Below the pieces are notes generated by a model. It was not told where the DNA came from, did no database searches, and saw nothing but the letters and a program-made list of their open reading frames with translations. A program made the translations under genes and the position numbers. 45,155 nucleotides of DNA from Defluviitaleaceae bacterium (GTDB lineage Bacteria > Bacillota > Clostridia > Lachnospirales > WQUN01), in NCBI GenBank assembly GCA_009788055.1, contig WQSG01000022.1, positions 1 through 45,155 on the forward strand, read 5' to 3'. The first letter of the stretch is position 1; every line of letters starts with the position of its first letter. This document shows, in pieces, positions 33,382 to 40,839 of the stretch.

Positions 33382-34920
33382 TCACCAGTACTTCCTATCC
33401 AGTCCGCGATAGGAAATCGCTTCTGCCATATGTTCGGCGGTGATATCATGGGAGTCGGCGAGGTCTGCGATGGTGCGGGAGATTTTCAGAATTTTGTGAT
33501 ATGCGCGGGCGGAGAGAGCCATGGTATCGAAAACGGATTTCAGAAGGTCTTGCGCCTCCTTGCATGGCTTACAGTGTTTTTTTATCAACGCCGCGCTCAT
33601 TTTTGCATTGAAGCGGATGCCCGTTGCCTTTGGGTCGTTGGCGAAGCGGAATTGCTGGCGGGTGCGGGCGTTTTCTACGCGGGCTTTTATTGCGGCGGAA
33701 TTTTCGGCGGGGGTTTGGGGGGCTTGCAAGTCTGTGTAATCTACGGGGGTTGCTTCAACTTGAATGTCTATTCTGTCCAGCAACGGGCCGGAGATTTTTT
33801 CTAGGTAGCGCGAAATTTCTGCGTCGGAACAGGAACAGCGTTTGGTTCCCAAATAGCCGCAGGGGCATGGATTCATTGCCGCAAGCAGAAGAAAAACGCT
33901 GGGGTACGTCGAGACGCCGTTTGCCCGTGTTATGGTAATCTGCCCGTCTTCCAGCGGCTGGCGCAGAGTTTCCAGTGCCTTTTTTTGAAATTCGGGAAGC
34001 TCGTCCAAGAACAGAACGCCGTTGTGGGCAAGGGAAATTTCACCGGGGGACGGAATGCGACCGCCGCCCGTTAGCGAAATATGTGACGCAGTATGGTGCG
34101 GCGTGCGAAAAGGGCGTTGCGCCATAAGCAAGTTTTTTTGGTTTAACAGCCCCGCAATGCTGTAAATTTTTGTGATTTCCATGCTTTCGTCCATGGACAG
34201 GTTTGGCAGAATGGTTGGCATTCGCCGCGCAAGCATGGTTTTTCCCGCACCGGGCGTACCAATCATCAGCGCGTTGTGATACCCCGCGGCCGCTATTTCC
34301 AATGCGCGTTTTACATATGTTTGCCCCGCTACGTCTGAAAAATCTACGTCGTATGTACTTCCTTCGCCGCCGAAAAATTCTGTTGTATTAATATGAAGCG
34401 GCTCGATTGGTGTGCCTGTAAAATGCTGAACAAGCTGTGTTATATGCGTCACGGGATAAACCGTCGCGCCCTCCACCAACGCCGCTTCCGCCGCGTTTTC
34501 CGCACTAACAAAAAAAGCCGACGCACCGCCCGCTTTAGCTTCCATTACCATTGGCAAAATTCCGTTTACGGGCCGCAACGCTCCGTCCAAAGAGAGTTCC
34601 CCCGCGAAAAACGAATTGTCCGTTTCAGCCTGTTTTATTAGACCCATACACATTAAAATTCCGACCGCCATCGGCAAATCAAATGCCGGCCCCGATTTTT
34701 TTATGTCCGCAGGCGCAAGGTTTACCGTAATCCGCTTCACCGGAAAACTGTACCCCGCATTACGAATTGCCGCACGTATGCGCTCCCGCGATTCCTTCAC
34801 GGCAGAGTCAGGCAGTCCCACAATGTCGAAGACGGGCAGTCCGCTGGAGAGGTCAACCTCTACATCCACGTGTCGGCTTTCCACGCCAAAAACCGCTCCG
34901 CTTGTTACCCGCACGAACAT
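33382..34920 (-). CDS. comM: Mg-chelatase-like AAA+ ATPase, ComM/YifB family
   Basis: This 512-residue protein belongs to the YifB/ComM family; in naturally transformable bacteria ComM is a branch-migration helicase helping integrate foreign DNA. The N-terminal Lon-like domain has VDVEVDLSSGLPVFDIVGLP and VNLAPADIKKSGPAFDLP. Walker A is MIGTPGAGKTMLARR, Walker B is NGVLFLDELPEF, and the family's zinc-finger-like CPCGYLG-x-KRCSCS follows. The start is ATG 34920 with CGGGAG at 7 nt, giving the family's usual length; the longer frame to 35001 lacks support. It is divergent from a PilC-like gene and near a prepilin, a setting compatible with DNA uptake. That functional link is an inference. Confidence 0.93.
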   Translation of the reverse strand: MFVRVTSGAVFGVESRHVDVEVDLSSGLPVFDIVGLPDSAVKESRERIRAAIRNAGYSFPVKRITVNLAPADIKKSGPAFDLPMAVGILMCMGLIKQAETDNSFFAGELSLDGALRPVNGILPMVMEAKAGGASAFFVSAENAAEAALVEGATVYPVTHITQLVQHFTGTPIEPLHINTTEFFGGEGSTYDVDFSDVAGQTYVKRALEIAAAGYHNALMIGTPGAGKTMLARRMPTILPNLSMDESMEITKIYSIAGLLNQKNLLMAQRPFRTPHHTASHISLTGGGRIPSPGEISLAHNGVLFLDELPEFQKKALETLRQPLEDGQITITRANGVSTYPSVFLLLAAMNPCPCGYLGTKRCSCSDAEISRYLEKISGPLLDRIDIQVEATPVDYTDLQAPQTPAENSAAIKARVENARTRQQFRFANDPKATGIRFNAKMSAALIKKHCKPCKEAQDLLKSVFDTMALSARAYHKILKISRTIADLADSHDITAEHMAEAISYRGLDRKYW

Positions 34921-35037
34921 CCGACCACTCCCGATTTCTTCGCAAAATTTTACATGATTATACTTTTTCCTGCATATGTTTGCAATACTTAAAGCTTGCA
35001 ATTCTAAAAGAATTTTAAGTTATTTCCTCTCCGTGGC

Positions 35038-35067
35038 TTGCGTCAAAAAATGGACATATTGTATAAT
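35038..35067 (+). promoter_or_regulatory. Probable promoter of the pilC-like gene
   Basis: TATAAT at 35062-35067 with TTGCGT at 35038-35043 (18-nt spacer), about 30 nt before the start codon. Confidence 0.55.
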
Positions 35068-35097
35068 AGTTCAAAATGTACTGATACGAGGTGTATC

Positions 35098-36228
35098 ATG
35101 GCAATTAGCCCGCAACAAGCAAAATCAACAAATAACGTGAAAAGTTGGGGGGCTTTTTGGCACATTGATATTTTGGATTTACTTAACGGCAAAGGGCTTA
35201 ACGTGACAAAAAAAGTGTCGCAAAAAGAGCTTGCTGTGTTTTGCCGTAATGCGGCGTTTCTTTTGGGTGCGGGTTATCCCATTAAAAAAGCGTTGCCGCT
35301 TTTGGCAGAACAGTCGTCGTCGCGGGTGCTTTGCGCGGCGGTTTCGGATGTACATACTTTGATTTTGCAGGGCGAAAGTTTTTCAAATGCGTTACGGACG
35401 GCAGGTGTTTTTCCGCCGTTTATGTGCGGATATGTTGCAATTGGAGAGCGTACTTCAAGCTTGCCGCAGGTGTGCGTTCGCCTTGCAGATTACTTTGAAA
35501 CACGCGCCGAAACGCGGGAAGAATTTGCCGCCGCAATGATTTACCCTGCGATGGTTTCCGTGCTGATGTTGGCGGTTGTTGTGTTGGCGGTTGTGCTTGT
35601 TTTGCCGGGGTATGCGCGGATTTTTGCGTCGTCGGGTGTGGACTTGCCGTTTGCCACGGCTGTATTGCTTTCGTTTTCGGATTTCCTTGCCGCAAACACA
35701 CTTGTTGTGATTTTCGGTTTTTTTGCAACAGTTTGTGCAATGAAGGTTTTTTTTCAAACCAAAACGGGACAAACTGTTTCTATGTTTTTCAAAATTCGCA
35801 TTCCTATTTGGCGGCACAATACTAATTGCAATATCGCGCAGGTGTTATCGCTTTTGCTTTCGTCAGGGCTGAGCATTTCCGAGTCCGTACCCATGTGCGC
35901 AGAAATCACAGGCAACACTTCGGTTAAAAATGATTTGGGCAAGCTTTCCGCGGCGGTTAATTCCGGTGCGGATTTTTTTGTTGCGCTGGAAAAAATCTCG
36001 TATATCAACCCGCTAATGGTTTCGCTTGTGCGGGTTGGTGAAACCACAGGCTCGCTTCCACAGACGATGGAAAAATGCAACACCTATCTTGAACACGCTT
36101 ACAGGCGCGAAATCCGCCGCATAAATAAACTAATCACCCCCGTTTTAACCCTTGTAATAGGCGCGATTCTTGCGGCGGTGATGCTGGCGATTATTCTGCC
36201 AACATTTGAACTGGCTACGGCTATGTAA
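35098..36228 (+). CDS. Type II secretion/type IV pilus inner-membrane protein (GspF/PilC family)
   Basis: This 376-residue inner-membrane platform protein has the duplicated T2SSF domain: the first at about 45-170, the second at about 245-365. Each is a helical bundle followed by membrane segments. Typical motifs are FCRNAAFLLGAGYPIKKAL, CGYVAIGERTSSLPQVC and, in the second copy, VSLVRVGETTGSLPQTMEK. Three hydrophobic helices lie at about 155-185, 200-225 and 345-370. The protein organises assembly of pilin-like subunits (type IV pili, competence pseudopili or type II secretion). The start is ATG 35098 with GAGGTG 4 nt upstream. A prepilin gene follows after repeat copy h, but no GspE ATPase or prepilin peptidase is in the window. 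Confidence 0.88.
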   Translation: MAISPQQAKSTNNVKSWGAFWHIDILDLLNGKGLNVTKKVSQKELAVFCRNAAFLLGAGYPIKKALPLLAEQSSSRVLCAAVSDVHTLILQGESFSNALRTAGVFPPFMCGYVAIGERTSSLPQVCVRLADYFETRAETREEFAAAMIYPAMVSVLMLAVVVLAVVLVLPGYARIFASSGVDLPFATAVLLSFSDFLAANTLVVIFGFFATVCAMKVFFQTKTGQTVSMFFKIRIPIWRHNTNCNIAQVLSLLLSSGLSISESVPMCAEITGNTSVKNDLGKLSAAVNSGADFFVALEKISYINPLMVSLVRVGETTGSLPQTMEKCNTYLEHAYRREIRRINKLITPVLTLVIGAILAAVMLAIILPTFELATAM

Positions 36229-36237
36229 AATTTGAAC

Positions 36238-36330
36238 AAAGACCGTGGGGCAATGAAGTGAGCAGTTTACTGCGAACGGCTCTGCCCCACACCCCGGAAA
36301 CTTTTGAAAAAGTTTCATCAAAACTTTAAC
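36238..36330. repeat. Mosaic palindromic repeat copy h with nested hairpin insert
   Basis: A half-length copy lies between the pilC-like and prepilin genes (same strand). It holds a GTGGGGC...GCCCCAC cap and the AAACTTTTGAAAAAGTTT hairpin. The cap loop contains the same segment of about 30 nt as copy d, with GCAGTAAACTGC where copy d has GCGGTAAACCGC (opposite strand), a compensated base-pair change. It ends a few nt before the prepilin's ribosome binding site. Confidence 0.88.
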
Positions 36331-36347
36331 TTTTGGAGGTTGTATTT

Positions 36348-36791
36348 ATGAAAAAATGTGGCGGATTGACATTGATGGAACTCACTATTGTACTTGCAAT
36401 TCTTGCGATTATTGCAGGCATTTTGATACCCGTTTTTATGCTTACAACCGAACGGGCGCGGCTTCGCGGCGATATCAGTTCCGCAAGGGTGATTCAAAAC
36501 GCGATTGAAATTTATGTTGCGGAGAGGGGGTCTACCGCGATAATGAGCAGCAACGATGTAAACGCAATCGTAGCGCGGCTTGCGGATTTGGGACACATAA
36601 ATCCCCGCAACACAAGCATTCAAACCGCCGGCGAAACTTGGACGGCAACATGGGTGCGCCACAATCACCCCGACTACGGTCGCATTGTTATGGTAGACAT
36701 ATCCGCCGCCCCCGACGAAATCCATCGCGCCTACGCTTCCCTCCCACCCGCCGAACAGGCATATGTACTTGGCGGCGATAGGAACAGATAG
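36348..36791 (+). CDS. Prepilin-like protein (type IV pilin/pseudopilin)
   Basis: This 147-residue protein has a class III signal: MKKCGG then LTLMELTIVLAILAIIAG. A prepilin peptidase would cut after Gly6. The +1 residue is Leu rather than the usual Phe, and the conserved Glu is at +5. The hydrophobic helix (about 8-29) anchors the precursor and packs the fibre core. The C-terminal domain of about 110 residues (ARVIQNAIEIYVAERGS...) fits a small pseudopilin rather than a major adhesive pilin. The start is ATG 36348 with GGAGG at 8 nt. It probably belongs with the pilC-like gene upstream, as part of a pilus or competence pseudopilus. Confidence 0.85.
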   Translation: MKKCGGLTLMELTIVLAILAIIAGILIPVFMLTTERARLRGDISSARVIQNAIEIYVAERGSTAIMSSNDVNAIVARLADLGHINPRNTSIQTAGETWTATWVRHNHPDYGRIVMVDISAAPDEIHRAYASLPPAEQAYVLGGDRNR

Positions 36792-36805
36792 GTTTTTTAT
36801 TCTTG

Positions 36806-36990
36806 TTGACGAGGTGTGATTACTTGGTTACAATATGGATATAATAATCCTAGGGTGAACATTCTTTGAAAGGGGATGTTCGCTTTGGGTATGTATGCAA
36901 GCTGGGACGGTTTCTCGGCTAAACCCATTGTTAAATTGCTTTAACGTAGGAAAGTAACCGTTGACCTTACCACAGGGCGGTTACTTTTTC
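36806..36990 (+). ncRNA. Candidate antisense antitoxin RNA (RatA-like arrangement)
   Basis: TTGACG (36806-36811) and TACAAT (36829-36834) form a near-consensus promoter with a 17-nt spacer. No credible reading frame follows. The transcript would start near 36841 and end at the hairpin AAAGTAACCG (36951-36960)/CGGTTACTTT (36978-36987) with TTTTT, making an RNA of about 150 nt. Its 3' part is complementary to the end of the holin-like toxin message on the other strand. A GAACAT...ATGTTC stem lies in its 5' part. The arrangement resembles txpA/ratA of Bacillus. The RNA itself is inferred. Confidence 0.5.
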
Positions 36991-37064
36991 CTTTTATACG
37001 TCAACCACGCTAAAATTAGCAGCGCGATGTTTATAAGCAAATAAACCGCTTCAAACAATGACAT
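36981..37064 (-). CDS. Small holin-like type I toxin peptide
   Basis: The peptide has 27 residues: MSLFEAVYLLI, then a hydrophobic helix (NIALLILAWL) and the basic end TYKRKK. This layout (acidic N-terminus, one transmembrane helix, Lys/Arg tail) fits the putative holin-like toxin family (Hol_Tox) of Firmicutes, whose members insert in the cytoplasmic membrane. The start is ATG 37064 with GGAGGTG 6 nt upstream; an in-frame ATG at 37070 touches that site. The stop codon lies inside the stem of the convergent RNA's terminator. A TTGCAT-17-TAAAAT promoter lies upstream. Toxicity is inferred from family likeness and the antisense arrangement. Confidence 0.7.
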   Translation of the reverse strand: MSLFEAVYLLINIALLILAWLTYKRKK

Positions 37065-37144
37065 ATGCATCACCTCCCTTCTATTTGATGCTGTAAGTTA
37101 GAAAGGAAGGTTCAGCGGGAAACCGCCACACAGCTTGCTTTTTT

Positions 37145-37173
37145 ATTTTACATATTGTGTCGCGAGAATGCAA
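37145..37173 (-). promoter_or_regulatory. Probable promoter of the small toxin
   Basis: On the minus strand TTGCAT (37168-37173) and TAAAAT (37145-37150) are separated by 17 nt. The transcript would start near 37138 and carry a leader of about 70 nt with a GCGGTTTCCCGC hairpin. Confidence 0.55.
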
Positions 37174-37185
37174 CCACACCCGCCC

Positions 37186-37214
37186 TTGACGCGGGGCGCA
37201 TTTTGTAGTACCTT
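37186..37214 (+). promoter_or_regulatory. Possible promoter of dapF-guaA
   Basis: TTGACG (37186-37191) and a poor -10 TACCTT (37209-37214) have a 17-nt spacer. Downstream, CCTTCCAT (37211-37218) and ATGGAAGG (37232-37239) form an 8-bp inverted repeat just before the ribosome binding site of dapF, which could affect translation. Confidence 0.4.
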
Positions 37215-37249
37215 CCATATAGGAAACCACCATGGAAGGCGGAGTTTAA

Positions 37250-38146
37250 ATGAATAAAACACAAGCGTGTCAAGCACCCACAGGAAACCAAAACGGCGGG
37301 GGGCTTGGCACTTTTTCGTTTGTAAAGATGCACGGTTGCGGAAACGACTATGTGTACTTCGATTGCTTTGAAGCGGAACTGCCTGAGCCGGAAAGTCTTG
37401 CGCGAAGGTTATCTGACAGGCACAAAGGGATTGGCAGTGACGGTATTGTGTTGATTCTGCCGTCGGAAAAAGCGGACGCGACAATGAGAATGTTTAACGC
37501 GGACGGTAGCGAAAGCGGAATGTGCGGCAATGCTATTCGTTGCGTGGGCAAGTATATGTACGAAAGCGGGCGGGCGGCAAAACCGCATTTGGAAATTGAA
37601 ACGGGAAGCGGCGTGAAGTTGCTGGAGCTGGTTGTTATGGACGGGGTGGTGAACTCTGTGCGTGTTGATATGGGGCCTGCGTATCTGAAGCCGTCGGAAA
37701 TTCCCGTTGACCTTGTGGGCGAAAGTATCATTGGGCGCAGTGTGAAAATCGAGGGGCAAATATATGAAATCACCTGTGTGAACATGGGCAACCCCCACGC
37801 GGTAATTTTTCACGACGATATAGACCAGTTCGACCTGCCCGTTGTGGGGCCGCTGGTTGAATGCGCAAAGATTTTCCCAAAACGAGTGAACTTTGAAGTT
37901 GCACATATTGTAAGCAGAAATAATATCCGAATGCGCGTATGGGAGCGCGGAAGCGGCGAGACCATGGCGTGCGGAACGGGTGCGTGTGCGGTTGCCGTTG
38001 CGGCGGTTTTAATGGGCTACTGCGACAAAGATACAGACATCCAAGTCCAGCTTAAAGGCGGCGTTTTAACCGTAAAGTACACAGACGATACGGTTTATAT
38101 GACAGGCGGTTGCGAAAAAGTATTCGATGGGACAGTGGCGATATGA
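37250..38146 (+). CDS. dapF: Diaminopimelate epimerase
   Basis: DapF converts LL-diaminopimelate to the meso form used in peptidoglycan and for lysine. The two catalytic cysteines lie in SGMCGNAIRC and MACGTGACAVA. Also present are FVKMHGCGNDYVYFD and NMGNPHAVIF. The protein has 298 residues, including about 20 extra N-terminal residues (MNKTQACQAPTGNQNGGGLG) before the usual start; GGCGGAG 5 nt before ATG 37250 supports this longer form. The stop overlaps the guaA-like start (ATGA). Confidence 0.95.
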   Translation: MNKTQACQAPTGNQNGGGLGTFSFVKMHGCGNDYVYFDCFEAELPEPESLARRLSDRHKGIGSDGIVLILPSEKADATMRMFNADGSESGMCGNAIRCVGKYMYESGRAAKPHLEIETGSGVKLLELVVMDGVVNSVRVDMGPAYLKPSEIPVDLVGESIIGRSVKIEGQIYEITCVNMGNPHAVIFHDDIDQFDLPVVGPLVECAKIFPKRVNFEVAHIVSRNNIRMRVWERGSGETMACGTGACAVAVAAVLMGYCDKDTDIQVQLKGGVLTVKYTDDTVYMTGGCEKVFDGTVAI

Positions 38147-39381
38147 AAAAAGAAGTGGTGATTGTCTTAGATTTTGGCGGAAAACACAAAGAACTGATTG
38201 CCAGAATGGTTCGCGGTTTAAGCGTGTACGCAGAGATTTTGCCCGGTAATGTTGCGGCGGAAAAAATCCGCGAAATAGCCCCCATAGGCATAATTGCAAC
38301 GGGCGACCCGAAAGCCGAAATGCCCGCCATAAACTGCCCCAAACTTCTACCCGCCGAATCGGACGCCATCTTGCGCGAAAAAGACGGGCGCGAAATTCTA
38401 AACAACTTCCTATTTAATATCTGCAAAGCCAAGGGCGAATACAAACTGCGCGATTATATCGCAACGCAGGTAAAACTAATCCGCCAAACCGTGGGCACGC
38501 AAAAGGTTCTACTCGCGCTGTCGGGCGGGGTGGATTCCTCTGTGTGCACCGCGCTTCTTGCGAAAGCCATCCCCGAACAACTAACCTGCATTTTCGTAGA
38601 CCACGGGCTAATGCGCCTTAACGAAGGCGACGAAATCGAAGCCGCGTTTTCCAACCGCAACTTGAATTTCATCCGCGTAAACGCAGAAGAGCGTTTTCTT
38701 GCGAAACTAAAAGGCGTGGTAGACCCCGAGAAAAAACGCAAAATCATAGGCGAAGAGTTTATCCGCGTTTTTGAAGAAGAAGCGAAAAAACTCGGGCAAA
38801 TCCCATTTCTTGCGCAAGGCACAATCTATCCCGATATCGTGGAATCGGGCGGGCAGTACGGCACAACAATAAAAAGCCACCACAATGTTGGCGGCTTGCC
38901 CGAAAACCTAGACTTCAAACAGCTTGTAGAGCCGCTTTCCATGCTCTTCAAAAACGAGGTGCGCGATATTGGGCGGCGTTTGCGCCTACCCGCCGCATTG
39001 GTGAACCGCCAGCCGTTCCCCGGCCCCGGTCTTGCCGTGCGCGTGATAGGCGAAATCACCAAGGAAAAACTGGACGTTCTGCGTCAAGCAGACGCCATTT
39101 TCCGCGAAGAAATAGACAAACTACGCACACGCCCAAGCCAATATTTCGCCATCCTCACAGACTCTCTTTCCGTCGGAATAAAGGGTGACACCCGCACCTA
39201 CGACCCCGTAATAGCACTCCGCGCCGTAAAAACCGACGACTTCATGACCTGCACCGCAACCCGCATTCCCTACCCCACCCTAGAACGCGCCGTATCCCGC
39301 ATCACCGCAGAAATCCCTGCGGTAAGCCGCGTCGTATACGATGTTACTTCCAAGCCGCCGGGTACGGTGGAGTGGTTGTAA
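38143..39381 (+). CDS. guaA: GMP synthase lacking the glutaminase active site
   Basis: GuaA aminates XMP to GMP using ATP. The C-terminal two-thirds are a normal synthetase: PP-loop LLALSGGVDSSVC at residues 123-135, QLTCIFVDHGLMRLNEGD, FLAQGTIYPDIVESGG, IKSHHNVGGLPE, RQPFPGPGLAVRV and the final YDVTSKPPGTVEWL. The N-terminal amidotransferase domain is cut to about 95 residues. It keeps the first strands (VVIVLDFGGKHKELIARMVR...GIIATGDP) and then jumps to the domain's end (ILNNFLFNICKAKGEY). The nucleophile elbow (normally GICYG) and the His-Glu pair are gone. The protein has 412 residues against about 510-525 in relatives. It therefore should use free ammonia or a separate glutaminase. The frame is clean, with no sign of decay. 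It is translationally coupled to dapF by an ATGA overlap. Confidence 0.92.
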   Translation: MKKEVVIVLDFGGKHKELIARMVRGLSVYAEILPGNVAAEKIREIAPIGIIATGDPKAEMPAINCPKLLPAESDAILREKDGREILNNFLFNICKAKGEYKLRDYIATQVKLIRQTVGTQKVLLALSGGVDSSVCTALLAKAIPEQLTCIFVDHGLMRLNEGDEIEAAFSNRNLNFIRVNAEERFLAKLKGVVDPEKKRKIIGEEFIRVFEEEAKKLGQIPFLAQGTIYPDIVESGGQYGTTIKSHHNVGGLPENLDFKQLVEPLSMLFKNEVRDIGRRLRLPAALVNRQPFPGPGLAVRVIGEITKEKLDVLRQADAIFREEIDKLRTRPSQYFAILTDSLSVGIKGDTRTYDPVIALRAVKTDDFMTCTATRIPYPTLERAVSRITAEIPAVSRVVYDVTSKPPGTVEWL

Positions 39382-39387
39382 GTTTTT

Positions 39388-39579
39388 AAGACCGCGGGGG
39401 CGTTGCCCCCGCACCCCCACAAGCCTTTAAAAAGGCTTGACCCAAATTTTAATATGGACTAGCGGTAATCCACGCCGAAATTCCAAAATCGCGCGTATGC
39501 GCGATTTTGAGTTAAAGTTTTTTGTCGAACTTTTTTTCAAAAAAGTTCGTGGGGTTCGGGGCGAAGTCCCGAGAACTTA
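39388..39579. repeat. Mosaic palindromic repeat copy i (full composite)
   Basis: The copy lies between guaA and the hemolysin III-like gene (same strand). Modules: GGGGGCGTTGCCCCC cap; AAGCCTTTAAAAAGGCTT hairpin (as in copy d); GGACTAGCGGTAATCCACGC linker; centre AAAATCGCGC-GTAT-GCGCGATTTT; a GAACTTTTTTTCAAAAAAGTTC variant hairpin (as in copy j); GGGGCGAAGTCCC cap and GAGAAC. Confidence 0.9.
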
Positions 39580-39599
39580 TACAAATAGGAGGCATATGT

Positions 39600-40286
39600 A
39601 TGAACGCAACTGCCACAAAAAACCGTAAATTGGAGCTGCCGAATTATACACGCGGTGAAGAGCTTTTTAATATGATAACGCATATTGTGGGCGGCGGACT
39701 GGGGCTTGTCGCGCTGTTGGCGTGTGTGATTGTCGCGGCGTTTAACCAGAATGTGATGGGCATTGTAAGTGGGGCGATATATGGTTTTTGTGTGATATTG
39801 CTGTTTACTATGTCAAGTATTTATCATGGGTTGAATATTGGTACGCCAAAGCGGGTTTTCCGCATTTTAGACCACTGTACTATTTACATTTTGATAGCGG
39901 GAACGTATACGCCTATCGTGCTGACGCAGTTTCGCACGGTGTATCCTGTGGACGCGTGGGTTATGTTTGGGATATTGTGGGGGCTTGCCGCCATTGGTGT
40001 TACGCTAACGGCAATTGATAGGAGCAGGTTTAAATATTTTGCATTGTCGTGCTATTTGGGCATGGGCTGGATGGCTATTTTCCGCATTAATCAACTTGTG
40101 GAAGTGCTCGGCGTTCCGTTCTTCATTTTAATTTTGCTTGGCGGAATTTTGTATACCATGGGCGTTATTTTTTACGCGATTGGTAAGAAAAAGAAGTATA
40201 TGCATTCGGTTTTTCACCTGTTTGTGAACGCGGCATCCATTTTACATTCCGTAGCGATTGCCGTTTTTGTAATGCCGATTGCGTAA
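39600..40286 (+). CDS. Hemolysin III/PAQR-family membrane protein
   Basis: This 228-residue protein has seven predicted transmembrane helices and the HlyIII (YplQ/YqfA) pattern. It opens RGEELFNMITHIVGGGLGL, with SSIYHGLNIG and LDHCTIYILIAGTYTPIVL in the middle. The last helix follows KYMHSVFHLFVNAASILHSV. The conserved His residues of the PAQR metal site are in YHG, LDHC and HSVFH. Physiological roles of bacterial members are poorly defined; links to membrane-lipid homeostasis have been proposed. The start is ATG 39600 with TAGGAGG at 7 nt; the extra N-terminal frame before it is repeat-derived. The next gene starts 24 nt after its stop. Confidence 0.9.
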   Translation: MNATATKNRKLELPNYTRGEELFNMITHIVGGGLGLVALLACVIVAAFNQNVMGIVSGAIYGFCVILLFTMSSIYHGLNIGTPKRVFRILDHCTIYILIAGTYTPIVLTQFRTVYPVDAWVMFGILWGLAAIGVTLTAIDRSRFKYFALSCYLGMGWMAIFRINQLVEVLGVPFFILILLGGILYTMGVIFYAIGKKKKYMHSVFHLFVNAASILHSVAIAVFVMPIA

Positions 40287-40309
40287 ATGAATTTCCAAGA
40301 GGAGGAAAA

Positions 40310-40522
40310 ATGACAGCCACAAAATCAACTTTGAATGTTAATATAGCGGAACGGCAAATACCGTTTCAGCCTGAGCCCGGGCTTTCTCTTGATGAGCAGC
40401 TGATTGTTGCACTCAAAAAAAGCAACCCCAAAAGAGTCAAGCTGGAGGCAGACGAAAACGGCAGCTTGATTATCGACAAAGAAAAACACCCCGACCTTTA
40501 TGATTGGGCGGTAAATGGTTAA
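40310..40522 (+). CDS. Putative antitoxin of a PemK/MazF-like pair
   Basis: This 70-residue protein has a Lys-rich centre (VALKKSNPKRVKLEADENG) and an acidic end (KEKHPDLYDWAVNG). There is no clear DNA-binding motif. Its size, its position directly before a MazF-like gene and the TAATG overlap with it suggest an antitoxin. GAGGAGG lies 7 nt before ATG 40310. The function is inferred from context. Confidence 0.6.
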   Translation: MTATKSTLNVNIAERQIPFQPEPGLSLDEQLIVALKKSNPKRVKLEADENGSLIIDKEKHPDLYDWAVNG

Positions 40523-40839
40523 TGCAACCTTTTGACTTGTTCATAACCCACCTTTCTTGGGGTGAAGACGGCAAATGCCGCCCTGTATTGGTGTATGTAA
40601 TTGATGGGGATGAGGTTGGAATTTTTCAAATAACAACGCAGTATGGAAGCAAAAGTGAACACATACGCGCAAAGTATTTCGAGATAAAGGATTGGGCTGA
40701 AGCCGGACTTGATAGGTTGTCATATGTAGATACCGGAACACTTATTGATATTCCGGTGGCTCAGCTTAGTGGCAAAACGCCTATCGGCAAACTTACGGAG
40801 ACTGATAAACAGCGGTTTCTTGATTTTTTGCCATACTAA
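40522..40839 (+). CDS. PemK/MazF-like toxin (putative)
   Basis: This 105-residue protein has the order seen in many MazF-like growth-inhibitor proteins: K-C-RPVLVYVI (core strand), VGIFQITTQYGSK, YFEIKDWAEAGLDRLSYVDT, then IGKLTETDKQRFLDFL. Such proteins are ribosome-independent mRNA endonucleases held by a small antitoxin. The start is ATG 40522, overlapping the antitoxin stop by one base; the upstream TTG at 40504 has less support. Its stop codon abuts the stop of the convergent hybrid kinase with no gap. The family call rests on pattern likeness. Confidence 0.65.
   Translation: MQPFDLFITHLSWGEDGKCRPVLVYVIDGDEVGIFQITTQYGSKSEHIRAKYFEIKDWAEAGLDRLSYVDTGTLIDIPVAQLSGKTPIGKLTETDKQRFLDFLPY

Noticed and set aside
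38143-39381. guaA as a pseudogene
   Set aside because: The frame is uninterrupted, coupled to dapF, and all synthetase motifs are intact; only the glutaminase part is deleted.
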